A stretch of DNA of 32,138 nt from Clostridia bacterium. Its GTDB lineage: Bacteria; Bacillota; Clostridia; Christensenellales; UBA1242. The position numbers and the translations under genes were made by a program. The notes beneath the pieces are model-generated. The model did no database searches, was not told the DNA's origin, and saw only the letters and a program-made list of their open reading frames with translations. Numbering within the stretch: the stretch's first letter is position 1; each line of letters opens with the position of its first letter. Positions 8,844-15,942 of this stretch are shown here, one piece after another. The stretch spans positions 1-32,138 of the forward strand of contig JAFTKS010000015.1 of NCBI GenBank assembly GCA_017453125.1, given 5' to 3'.

Positions 8844-9812
8844 TTATATAAATGACTTGGCTTTTTTACACAAATCTTCTCTATTTTCTACTTGTAATTT
8901 CTTCAAAATATTAGTTATATGATTTCTCACAGAACTCTCAGAGAGAAATAATTTTTGCGCAATTTCTTTTCTCTTGTATCCAAGTAATAAAAGTTTTGCG
9001 ATTTCTTTTTCTCTCTTAGTTAGAGTATTAATTTCTTTCCAATTTGTATAAACAATAGCTATTTGTTCTTCGGTAAGTTTATCTTCGAATTCAAGTACAG
9101 ACATATCTACTTGTATATCTACAACATTTTCTTTCGTGGATTTAGATTTAATCAGATCATACTCTCTAAGCATTCCATAGAGGAATAAAAGTAAACACTC
9201 ATTTAATACATACGACACACAAAGAAACTCAAATTCATTAGGGACAAATTGTTCTATAAGCCAAACAAGAATATTCCCAAATACAATCACACAAAGAAAG
9301 CTTGCGTGCATTTTTGATGTAAGTTTTTTCTTCGCCATCGAGTATATTAGAACAGCAACCATTGATGCCATATATCCAAAAAGATATACAAAGTATAAAA
9401 TATGCAAAGGACCATATTCTTTTACAAGTTTTGCTCCGCCTTCAACAATTTCAAGTGAAACTTCTTTGTAGTATATAGGTAGATAACCACCACTTGTTGC
9501 TATAAACAATATTACAATTCCAACTGAAATTAAGATATAGTTTAATACTTTTGAGTGTTTGATTTTGCAAACATCTAATATAAGCATAAGCATAAAGAAA
9601 GGCAAGAACACATTTCCTACATAAGCTATTGAATTACCAATAAGTGCAAGTGTTAAGGTTCTTGATAGCGATAATATAAAATATCCTGTATTACAAACAA
9701 GAATGGACACAAAAAGAAACATTAGTCCCTTTTCTCTTTTCTTATCTACAAAGAAATAAGTGACTAACAATATTATCGAAAGCATACAAGCAATTCCGTA
9801 AAATATTGACAT
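8844..9812 (-). CDS. Membrane-bound LuxR-family regulator with 7TM sensor
   Basis: 322 aa from ATG 9812, which has AAAGGAG 5 bases upstream; a further in-frame start at 9851 lacks one. The first 220 residues hold about seven hydrophobic helices, in the manner of the 7TM N-terminal sensor regions seen on some histidine kinases. After a linker, residues about 255-320 form a GerE/LuxR helix-turn-helix: LTKREKEIAKLLLLGYKRKE, then IAQKLFLSESSVRNHITNI. There is no kinase or receiver domain, so signal input and DNA binding are in one membrane-tethered chain. The signal is unknown. The nearest same-strand target candidates are the YDG lipoprotein and the membrane protein downstream. The domain calls are clear; the regulated genes are inference. 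Confidence 0.82.
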   Translation of the reverse strand: MSIFYGIACMLSIILLVTYFFVDKKREKGLMFLFVSILVCNTGYFILSLSRTLTLALIGNSIAYVGNVFLPFFMLMLILDVCKIKHSKVLNYILISVGIVILFIATSGGYLPIYYKEVSLEIVEGGAKLVKEYGPLHILYFVYLFGYMASMVAVLIYSMAKKKLTSKMHASFLCVIVFGNILVWLIEQFVPNEFEFLCVSYVLNECLLLFLYGMLREYDLIKSKSTKENVVDIQVDMSVLEFEDKLTEEQIAIVYTNWKEINTLTKREKEIAKLLLLGYKRKEIAQKLFLSESSVRNHITNILKKLQVENREDLCKKAKSFI

Positions 9813-9894
9813 ACTGTCTCCTTTTGATTCTATACTGCTATAGTATAACATATATTATTCACTTTTCAAAACAATAACAAAAGTTTGCAATAAA

Positions 9895-9919
9895 ACACCT
9901 AGGTAATAAACCTAAGTGT
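9895..9919 (-). terminator. Hairpin repeat B, copy 2
   Basis: On the minus strand ACACTTAGGT, loop TTATT, ACCTAGGTGT, then TTTTATTG. It differs from 5549-5573 by a single base. It is the first T-tailed hairpin after the lipoprotein gene at 10164-10937, though 245 bases away. Confidence 0.5.
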
Positions 9920-10056
9920 GTTTGAATAGCAACCTAATAAATATTATATTAAAATCAGTACCCATTAAAATTGTGAGTGCAATTTGAGTAAACGAGTACA
10001 ATAGTATTATTGTAAAAGCCCCTTCATTTAGTTATTATTTATGTATTTTATAAGAA

Positions 10057-10090
10057 GTGGCGTGAGGTTTCAACCCCTCCTTCTCCGCCA
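10057..10090 (+). pseudogene. 3' fragment resembling tRNA-Ser
   Basis: GTGGCGTGAGG, TTTCAAC, CCCTCCTTCTCCGCCA resembles the variable-arm end, T-arm and acceptor 3' strand of a Gram-positive tRNA-Ser (CTTCTCC, discriminator G, CCA). The T-arm is imperfect and no matching 5' half (GGAGAAG...) lies within 100 bases upstream, so it is not a working tRNA. Such 3' tRNA pieces are what integrative elements leave at attachment sites. The identification is by remembered tRNA-Ser pattern, not by search. Confidence 0.45.
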
Positions 10091-10114
10091 AATAAAACCT
10101 TAAACAAACTTTTT

Positions 10115-10140
10115 GAAGTGACCCCTACGGGGTTCACTTC
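10115..10140. terminator. GC-rich hairpin following the tRNA-like fragment
   Basis: GAAGTGA-CCCC, loop TAC, GGGG-T-TCACTTC: an 11-bp stem with one bulged T. On the plus strand it is followed by ATTTCTCT, only a weak tail. It may be the old terminator of the tRNA-Ser gene whose 3' end is at 10057-10090. Confidence 0.45.
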
Positions 10141-10163
10141 ATTTCTCTAATAGGTTTCTATTT

Positions 10164-10937
10164 TTATTTTACTATATAAGTAATAATATAAGTATTAAGG
10201 CTCAATGTAAGTGTATGAGCTTTATAATTCAATACACAGTCATTTAATGAAAACTCTTTTATATCGCCTTCATCGTTAATTAATGATTTTTTCACTTGTT
10301 CATAACTGTCTAGATTGAAAGTGGTTTCATAAGTAAACACTTCGCCGCTATAAAAAAACATATCAGTAACATCAATTGAGTCGCTATCACAAGTTATTCT
10401 TATCTTGGCTTCTTGTCCCTCATATAAATCATAAGTAATCAATCCATCGCCTGATTTTTGAACAGTATATGTTTTTAATGGAGTTTCAAGATTTGTATCA
10501 TTTCCAGCATAGGTAGTAGCAGTTGTTCCATCTTCTGAAAACTTAATAATAGGATTACTTGAAAGTATTCTTCCCCCCATTCTAATTTCAATTGAATTTT
10601 TAGCTTCTTCAACATTATTTATATTAGAATTTCCTGCAATGTCTTTTATAAAGTCAGGATTAGATTCATAGAATTGTTCGACGAATTCTTCCAAAGTCAA
10701 TTCTGTACTATATCCTACTGTATAACTTCCATCATTATCATTTACTTCTTCTTCTGCTGCAATTGTAATTTTATTAAGATTCCAATCAAGTTCAGCACCA
10801 TATTGAACAACAATAGTTTTTCCTGCCAAATCTACTGGTCCACTTGGTTCTGGATTTTTACCACAAGCAGACAATGCAAATGCACAAGGCAAAATCAAGC
10901 ATATTGCCAAAATAAAACTTAAAAATTTCTTTTTCAT
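10164..10937 (-). CDS. Small hypothetical lipoprotein
   Basis: 257 aa. The basic start MKKKF, a hydrophobic stretch and the lipobox LSAC (Cys25) show lipid anchoring at the outer face of the membrane. The mature part opens with a Gly/Pro/Asn spacer and then a beta-rich domain of about 220 aa with no family I recognise. It is acidic overall, with only the lipobox region and one or two internal cysteines. AGGAGG lies 5 bases before the ATG. It stands alone between a tRNA-like remnant on one side and hairpin repeat A on the other. It resembles the many small-molecule-independent 'lipoprotein' genes of gut Firmicutes in architecture, but no function can be named. Confidence 0.72.
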   Translation of the reverse strand: MKKKFLSFILAICLILPCAFALSACGKNPEPSGPVDLAGKTIVVQYGAELDWNLNKITIAAEEEVNDNDGSYTVGYSTELTLEEFVEQFYESNPDFIKDIAGNSNINNVEEAKNSIEIRMGGRILSSNPIIKFSEDGTTATTYAGNDTNLETPLKTYTVQKSGDGLITYDLYEGQEAKIRITCDSDSIDVTDMFFYSGEVFTYETTFNLDSYEQVKKSLINDEGDIKEFSLNDCVLNYKAHTLTLSLNTYIITYIVK

Positions 10938-11082
10938 AAAACCTCCTATGTATTTGATATTTTCAAGTATATCACAAATTATTTTAAATGGTGCTAATAA
11001 AAAATTAAATATTTTGAAAAAATCGACTTTATTTAATTTAGGTGGTGGCTATATGAACTTTTAGTTACATAAAGACAAGAAA

Positions 11083-11108
11083 GACTCAGTTGAACCTTCA
11101 ACTGAGTC
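11083..11108 (+). terminator. Hairpin repeat A, copy 2 (terminator)
   Basis: GACTCAGTTGA, loop ACCT, TCAACTGAGTC, then TTTTGTTTTTT: a perfect 11-bp stem with a classic T tail on the plus strand. It is 24 of 26 identical to 5385-5410. No plus-strand gene is visible between 10938 and 11083. Confidence 0.7.
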
Positions 11109-11230
11109 TTTTGTTTTTTCAATAAAGAAAAATACAAATAATAAAAAATTTACCTATTGAAATTTATATTTGCATATGTTATTATAATCTTAGTTTAAAC
11201 ATTAAGAATTGAAAAGAGGAGGTGTTTTCT

Positions 11231-11437
11231 ATGCCAATATATAAAGATGAACCGGGGAATAATGGTGATGATAGTGTTCTTATCACCGATTTAAGAAAAT
11301 GTCGTTCGATGGAAGACATTGACAAACAACTTAATAAAATAACCCAACCATCTGTTTTTCAAAGATTAAAAAGTTTTTTATGTAAAAAAAAGAATATCAA
11401 TATAATAAACAATAACGATAATACGCTAGAAAAATAA
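11231..11437 (+). CDS. Small unknown protein
   Basis: 68 aa from ATG 11231. AGAGGAGGT 7 bases upstream is an excellent ribosome binding site and overrules the in-frame GTG at 11222, which overlaps it. The product is soluble: an acidic N-terminus (MPIYKDEPGNNGDDS), a middle with LRKCRSMEDIDKQL and a basic stretch SVFQRLKSFLCKKKN, ending in an Asn-rich tail. No family recognised. A basic Phe/Leu helix in a small protein could bind nucleic acid or a membrane surface, which is speculation. A T-tailed hairpin at 11541-11564 may be its terminator. It is isolated in an accessory-looking region. Confidence 0.55.
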   Translation: MPIYKDEPGNNGDDSVLITDLRKCRSMEDIDKQLNKITQPSVFQRLKSFLCKKKNINIINNNDNTLEK

Positions 11438-11540
11438 TTATTAAAACATGGCGTACATATTGATATAAATAAAAATTACTATATAAACAATATATAGTAA
11501 AAGTTCGGTTCAACTGAAACTAATTTTGTACCACCAAGAG

Positions 11541-11564
11541 GAACTGCGTTTGAATACGTAGTTC
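11541..11564 (+). terminator. Rho-independent terminator
   Basis: GAACTGCGT / ACGTAGTTC stem (one G-U pair) with a 6-base loop, followed by eight T residues. Like hairpin repeat A copy 1, it is preceded by CCAAGAG. It probably ends the transcript of the small gene at 11231. Confidence 0.7.
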
Positions 11565-11613
11565 TTTTTTTTGCATTAAAGGGTATCTAGAAAGATATTG
11601 AGCTATAAAAAAA

Positions 11614-11633
11614 CAACAGGCTAACACCTATTG
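11614..11633 (-). terminator. Terminator of the dual-HEPN gene
   Basis: Minus strand: CAATAGG, loop TGTTAG, CCTGTTG, then TTTTTTT. A 7-bp stem about 120 bases past the stop codon. Confidence 0.6.
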
Positions 11634-11752
11634 CTTTTATAATTTTCAATTCATCATAACCACAGTGTATTTTTCAAATTATTTACTTTACCTATTTTCT
11701 TAAAAACCACATTACTTAATTTTGTTATTTTGATCAATTTCTAAAGTTATTT

Positions 11753-13009
11753 TTATAACGAAAAGTCGTCTTGTGTATTTTCTGTATGCATAGATATTTT
11801 TTCACCGCTTTGAAAAGCTGGGATTTTCTTATGCATAATCCTATCCAATAAAAGATATACCTCTTCAAAACAAAGCGTTCCAACAAAAGTCAACTTGTCT
11901 TCTTGTTTTTCTCGTCCATCATAAAAAACAAATCTATCGTTTTTATTATAAAAATATGTACCGTGCATTATAGCATTTCTAATTCTTTGAACATTAATAT
12001 CTGGATTGATACTTTCAAAACATTCTTGAATAACACTCGGTGGCGTAGTTGAGAAAATTTGAAATATAAGATTGGCAAAAATAAAAGATGAATAATCCTG
12101 GATATTACAACAATCTTCAAAAGCTGGCAATGACTGGAAATTATTTTCATCAAAAAACTCATCCATTCCTTTCATTCGACCACAATATATTTTTTGCAAA
12201 AAATATTTTGTTCCTAGCGACTTTAAGCAATTGGTAAATGAATTTTCTTTGTACGGATAGAAATACAAATTCTGTTGTTTAGGCACGAATTGTCTACATT
12301 TTATATAATTCGATAACATAGCCAAAGTTTCTTTTTGATACTCGTCGGGAGTTATAAATTTTTTATCTTTTTTCGATATCAATTGTATTTGTTCACTATC
12401 CTTTGACGACTTCCCCTCCAAAATATCTTTCAATTTCAAAAGAATCATATATTCGCTTTCTTTCTTTGATACCATATTTTTAAGATATAGCCCCATAACA
12501 TCTGTTAATTGTTCAGGAGAAATTGTAATAACTTCTTTATTATTATTCAATTGAAAAACAAACTTTTGATTGGTTGAGTCATAATAAAAATTTGGACGGC
12601 CTTCGTCGGTATTATGTGCCATAGACTGTCTAATAACTTTTAGAATTTGATCATTGTTCAAATTACCTTCCAAAAAAGATCTTTTCAAATTTGCAAAAGC
12701 CTTTCTATCTTCTCCTTCAAATTGTGTATAATTCTTTGATACTAGTTCATTAGCATACGCAAAGGCTTGAGCTACAGCAAAATTTGAAGAGTAACCCACC
12801 GCTTCTGCTAGCATATCTCTACCATATTTTTTCACCATCTCAGACTTACTTTCATTATTTGAAAAAGTGATTCCATCACAAGACATTAAAACATCTTTCC
12901 AACAAGCCAAAAATGACTTGTGAGGATTATTTTTCCACACTTGTAATGTACTTGCAAGAAGTGCAGTATATATTCCAGACACAACATTGAACACTTTGTC
13001 TTTTTCCAT
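11753..13009 (-). CDS. Putative dual-HEPN ribonuclease
   Basis: 418 aa from ATG 13009. A further ATG at 13045 is excluded because the promoter -10 (13037-13042) lies inside codons 2-3 of that reading. Two RX4H motifs are visible: RQSMAH (residues 127-132) and RNAIMH (344-349). Each is followed by a similar string: after motif 1 FYYDSTNQKFVF, after motif 2 FYNKNDRFVF. The protein therefore looks like two copies of one module of about 200 aa. RX4-6H, especially RNxxxH, is the catalytic signature of HEPN ribonucleases in toxins, abortive-infection proteins and Cas13. No signal peptide or membrane helix. It is transcribed divergently from the XRE-NTPase-CYTH gene. Cleavage of RNA is inferred from motif and duplication; the family itself is not one I can name. 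Confidence 0.6.
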   Translation of the reverse strand: MEKDKVFNVVSGIYTALLASTLQVWKNNPHKSFLACWKDVLMSCDGITFSNNESKSEMVKKYGRDMLAEAVGYSSNFAVAQAFAYANELVSKNYTQFEGEDRKAFANLKRSFLEGNLNNDQILKVIRQSMAHNTDEGRPNFYYDSTNQKFVFQLNNNKEVITISPEQLTDVMGLYLKNMVSKKESEYMILLKLKDILEGKSSKDSEQIQLISKKDKKFITPDEYQKETLAMLSNYIKCRQFVPKQQNLYFYPYKENSFTNCLKSLGTKYFLQKIYCGRMKGMDEFFDENNFQSLPAFEDCCNIQDYSSFIFANLIFQIFSTTPPSVIQECFESINPDINVQRIRNAIMHGTYFYNKNDRFVFYDGREKQEDKLTFVGTLCFEEVYLLLDRIMHKKIPAFQSGEKISMHTENTQDDFSL

Positions 13010-13036
13010 AAAAACCCCATACTTTGAATTATATAT

Positions 13037-13065
13037 ATTATACATAATAACTCACACAATTTCAA
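13037..13065 (-). promoter_or_regulatory. Promoter of the dual-HEPN gene
   Basis: TTGAAA (13060-13065) and TATAAT (13037-13042) on the minus strand, 17 bases apart, giving a start of transcription about 20 bases before ATG 13009. Confidence 0.75.
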
Positions 13066-13088
13066 TACTATCCTAAATAGTTTTAATT

Positions 13089-13134
13089 GGTAGAAATTCT
13101 ACCGCCATTCGACATTGAACCAGTTGACTAGTTC
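13089..13134. promoter_or_regulatory. Two palindromes in the divergent spacer (candidate operators)
   Basis: GGTAGAA-A-TTCTACC (13089-13103) has perfect 7-base arms. GAACCAGTTGACTAGTTC (13117-13134) is an 18-base palindrome with one mismatched pair. They lie between the -35 of the dual-HEPN gene and the start of the XRE-domain gene, and the second contains a TTGACT that could serve as the plus-strand -35. XRE proteins usually bind short palindromes as dimers, so self-regulation is plausible. Confidence 0.5.
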
Positions 13135-13184
13135 GTTTTTTTCGTGCTAAAGTATTTATGTAATCATTAAAAGGCAGGTCAAAA

Positions 13185-14495
13185 ATGAGAGACTATAACT
13201 ATGGAGAATATCTATTCAATTTGAGAAAGTCTATACACCTATCCCAAAAACAACTTGCAGACATTCTTGGAATTTCAAACAAAGCTATATCCAAATGGGA
13301 AACAGGAGAAAGCAAGCCAGCTCTAGCACAACTACTCAAACTAAGCGGACTCTACAACATTCCCCTTGAAGAGCTATTGGACGCTATAAACACAAAAGAA
13401 AAACAAGTATACAAAATTGTGATAACCGGAGGTCCTTGTGCAGGAAAATCCACTGCGCTTAGTTGGATTCAAGAAGAATATACCAAACTGGGTTATTGTG
13501 TACTATTTATACCAGAAACAGCAACAGAAGTAATAACCGCAGGGCTCAACAAACAAAATATCCCCTCCGACTTTGAATTTCAAAAAATAATACTTACAGC
13601 ACAACTCAACAAAGAAAAATTATTTGAGTCAAGTATAAAAAATATAGAATCATCAGATAAAATTTTGCTTGTTTGTGATAGAGGCGCACTTGATGGCAAA
13701 GCATACTTAGACGAACTAAACTTCAACAGACTTCTAAGAACACTTGGCAAAAGCGAAATAGAACTAAGAGACAATTACGACGCAGTCTTTCATCTAGTAA
13801 CCTCAGCAAAGGGAGCAGAGGAATTCTATACTCTTGATAACAATTCAGCACGTAGCGAAAATATAACCGAGGCAATTCTTGCAGATGACAAAACATTATC
13901 CGCCTGGGCAGGACACCCACACCTAAGAGTTATTAATAACGAAAACGATTTTTCAGATAAAATGAAAAAATTAATAAGTGAAATTTCTGGATTCTTGGGC
14001 GAACCACAACCATATGAAATTGAGCGAAAATTCCTCATAAAATATCCTAATATATCTTCCATCAAAAATCCAACTTTAAAGTGTGTCGAAATTATTCAAA
14101 CATACCTTCACTCACAAAATGAAAATGAAGAAATAAGAATAAGGCAACGAGGAGCAGACGGAAACTACACTTACACAAAAACCATCAAAAAAGCCATATC
14201 GCCAATTAAGCGAGTGGAAATTGAAAAGAGAATTTCAAAAGATGAATATCTTGACCTTCTTATGAATTCTGATACAAACAAAAAACAAATACGAAAAACT
14301 AGATATTGTATGATTCATAATGACCACTATTTTGAAATAGATATATATCCATTTTGGAATGACAAAGCAATAATGGAAGTAGAGCTACTTAGTGAAGACG
14401 AAATCGTTTCATTCCCTGATGAAATTGAAATTATCAAAGAAGTAACCAATGATAATAGTTATAAAAATTACAATTTGGCAATATTAAATAATTGA
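13185..14495 (+). CDS. XRE-HTH / P-loop NTPase (AAA_28) / CYTH fusion protein
   Basis: 436 aa in three parts. Residues about 8-65 are an XRE helix-turn-helix (LSQKQLADILGISNKAISKWE). Residues about 75-270 are a P-loop domain with Walker A TGGPCAGKST (81-90) and a Walker B-like VCDRGALDG (163-171), as in AAA_28 / nucleotide-kinase-like ATPases. Residues about 276-430 are a CYTH domain with the ExExK signature EIERK (278-282) and later RIRQR, KRVEIEK and EIDIY strands. CYTH tunnels bind triphosphates (adenylate cyclase CyaB, thiamine triphosphatase, polyphosphatase). AAA_28-CYTH pairs are known, and here a DNA-binding domain is added. The ATG has AGGCAGGT upstream. It may regulate its divergent neighbour in response to a nucleotide. 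Domains are clear; substrate is unknown. Confidence 0.85.
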   Translation: MRDYNYGEYLFNLRKSIHLSQKQLADILGISNKAISKWETGESKPALAQLLKLSGLYNIPLEELLDAINTKEKQVYKIVITGGPCAGKSTALSWIQEEYTKLGYCVLFIPETATEVITAGLNKQNIPSDFEFQKIILTAQLNKEKLFESSIKNIESSDKILLVCDRGALDGKAYLDELNFNRLLRTLGKSEIELRDNYDAVFHLVTSAKGAEEFYTLDNNSARSENITEAILADDKTLSAWAGHPHLRVINNENDFSDKMKKLISEISGFLGEPQPYEIERKFLIKYPNISSIKNPTLKCVEIIQTYLHSQNENEEIRIRQRGADGNYTYTKTIKKAISPIKRVEIEKRISKDEYLDLLMNSDTNKKQIRKTRYCMIHNDHYFEIDIYPFWNDKAIMEVELLSEDEIVSFPDEIEIIKEVTNDNSYKNYNLAILNN

Positions 14496-14571
14496 CAATA
14501 TGTCTTTTGTTTATGACAATTATTAAAACATACACAGCAATAACCCCACACAAACATAAAACAACCCACGT

Positions 14572-14601
14572 AAAAAACAGGCCACCAAAGACCTGTTTTT
14601 T
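14572..14601. terminator. Bidirectional terminator between convergent genes
   Basis: AAAAAACAGG / CCTGTTTTTT with a 10-base loop. It ends the XRE-CYTH transcript on the plus strand. On the minus strand it touches the TAA (14601-14603) of the converging gene. Confidence 0.75.
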
Positions 14602-15767
14602 TAAATCTCCATACCAGTTTTATCATATACGCATTGAACAAATTCTCTGCAATCTTTCGAGTCTATACACATATTCAAGAACCCACTATACTTATCCGCA
14701 AACGGAGCTTCAAACGCGACACCACCAAGAGAATTTAGTATATTATCAAAATAGTTTTTCGACTTTCCAATCGCATACTCGGAAAAATCTGCAAATGCTT
14801 GAGAATCGTAATATCGAATATAATCACTCGGCCTTAGAAAAGTATTTGGGTCAAATTTGTGAGGATTACTAATATAGGATTTTGTTACCGCCTCATCAAT
14901 ACAACTCCTTGAACAAAAATCTTTTGCAACACTTACAAACCCAGAAAATAGTTCCCAATCAATTCTTGCGTCGCGAGATTTTATGATATTCAAATATTCC
15001 AACAATGGTTCATTCATTCCAAGAAAACCTGTCGTCACAACATTCTCAGACTCCACACCGCAACTATCTAAAAGATACTCATTTTTTTCAGCATCTATAC
15101 GCACAACTATATCATATTTATTAGACGATTTTTCTTTCAACAAAATTACATTACTAGAATTAGGATCTGTCTCCCCAATAGCATTAGGTATAAATATTTT
15201 TGATAGTCCCAATTGCACAATAGCTCTAGGGGTCAACCAATCACCCAACTTTCCACTTTTTATCATTTCCTGAAACTGATAGTATGACCCAATCTCACAA
15301 GGAAAACCTATCTTATTCAACAAAACATCTAATCTTATACTATCAACACATTCACCCGATTCAGCACACTTCAAACCATTCAAATCAATAGTTGCAACAC
15401 CCAAAGAATTGCTAGACCCCGTCTCGTATGTCACACCATATACTTGCAAAGGTGTTGGATAAATATTAAGAGCACTACTTGCAATTGTTTTTTCTAATGA
15501 CGTTATAATCGTATCATCAAAATACTTTACATATGACGGCAAATATTTTTCCGGCTCAAACTTTGACCTTATACCAACCCTATCCAAAGAGGCTTTTTCG
15601 TGACCATACAAACAATTCTCAGTTGCAACCGACAACTTTTGCAAATCACCTTGCCTTAAAAGATACTGACCAACCCTATTATATCCATATTCATTAATCA
15701 CCGACTTAGGCAAAACATCAGTCCTAATTTGATTTATATATTCCCGAAAACATCCAATCTTTCCCAT
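14601..15767 (-). CDS. Unrecognised 388-aa protein, possible kinase-like fold
   Basis: Soluble, no signal peptide or membrane helix. The middle has DPNSSNVILLK (about residue 210), then DIVVRIDAE. The D-x4-N followed after a strand by an xID recalls the catalytic D..N and metal-binding D of HipA-like and other protein-kinase-fold enzymes. The second half includes many short helices, with several Cys-containing turns (FCSRSCIDE, DSKDCREF). I cannot name a family, and the kinase hint is weak because no nucleotide-binding lysine motif is evident. The ATG at 15767 is preceded by GGGGTG. A TTGAAA-17-TATAAT promoter lies 45 bases upstream (15812-15840), and a terminator abuts the stop. It is therefore a monocistronic gene, transcribed away from the methyltransferase gene. 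Confidence 0.6.
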   Translation of the reverse strand: MGKIGCFREYINQIRTDVLPKSVINEYGYNRVGQYLLRQGDLQKLSVATENCLYGHEKASLDRVGIRSKFEPEKYLPSYVKYFDDTIITSLEKTIASSALNIYPTPLQVYGVTYETGSSNSLGVATIDLNGLKCAESGECVDSIRLDVLLNKIGFPCEIGSYYQFQEMIKSGKLGDWLTPRAIVQLGLSKIFIPNAIGETDPNSSNVILLKEKSSNKYDIVVRIDAEKNEYLLDSCGVESENVVTTGFLGMNEPLLEYLNIIKSRDARIDWELFSGFVSVAKDFCSRSCIDEAVTKSYISNPHKFDPNTFLRPSDYIRYYDSQAFADFSEYAIGKSKNYFDNILNSLGGVAFEAPFADKYSGFLNMCIDSKDCREFVQCVYDKTGMEI

Positions 15768-15811
15768 AAAAACACCCCACTCTTCATCGTCCCCATATTT
15801 CTTATTATACT

Positions 15812-15840
15812 ATTATATCAAAATTGTAAACAACTTTCAA
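15812..15840 (-). promoter_or_regulatory. Promoter of the 14601-15767 gene
   Basis: TTGAAA (15835-15840), 17 bases, TATAAT (15812-15817) on the minus strand. A second TATAAT-like string lies a few bases nearer the gene. Confidence 0.7.
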
Positions 15841-15942
15841 TACCCTTGAAAGCAGTGGCAAAAACTAACAAATAAAAAGCAAAATTCAAAACACTATAGC
15901 CACCAATAAAAAACAACAAAACATAAACACTATTAAATTATA

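Larger units (their letters stand above)
9813..10163. other. Gene-free 350-bp spacer with repeat, tRNA-Ser-like remnant and hairpin
   Basis: No credible ORF. It contains hairpin repeat B copy 2 (9895-9919), a 3'-tRNA-Ser-like fragment (10057-10090) and a GC-rich hairpin (10115-10140), each listed separately. The AT-rich stretch 9920-10056 shows nothing I can name. Confidence 0.6.
11438..11752. other. Gene-free 315-bp spacer with palindromes and two terminators
   Basis: No credible ORF. It holds a perfect inverted repeat TTACTATATA-AACAA-TATATAGTAA (11476-11500), the plus-strand terminator 11541-11564, and the minus-strand terminator 11614-11633. The bases between, GTTCGGTTCAACTGAAAC, partly echo the inner part of hairpin repeat A. 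Confidence 0.55.

Noticed and set aside
11506..11536. Third tRNA-like 3' end (GGTTCAACT...GTACCACCA)
   Set aside because: It has a TTCAACT-like loop but no 5-bp T-stem or acceptor partner; kept only as part of the spacer note.
11753..13009. Dual RX4H protein as a Cas13-type effector
   Set aside because: It is about 420 aa against 750 or more for Cas13, and no CRISPR repeats or cas1/cas2-like genes were seen in the window.
13723..14065. Minus-strand ORFs inside the XRE-CYTH gene
   Set aside because: Antisense shadows of a gene with three recognisable domains; no ribosome binding site or family pattern.
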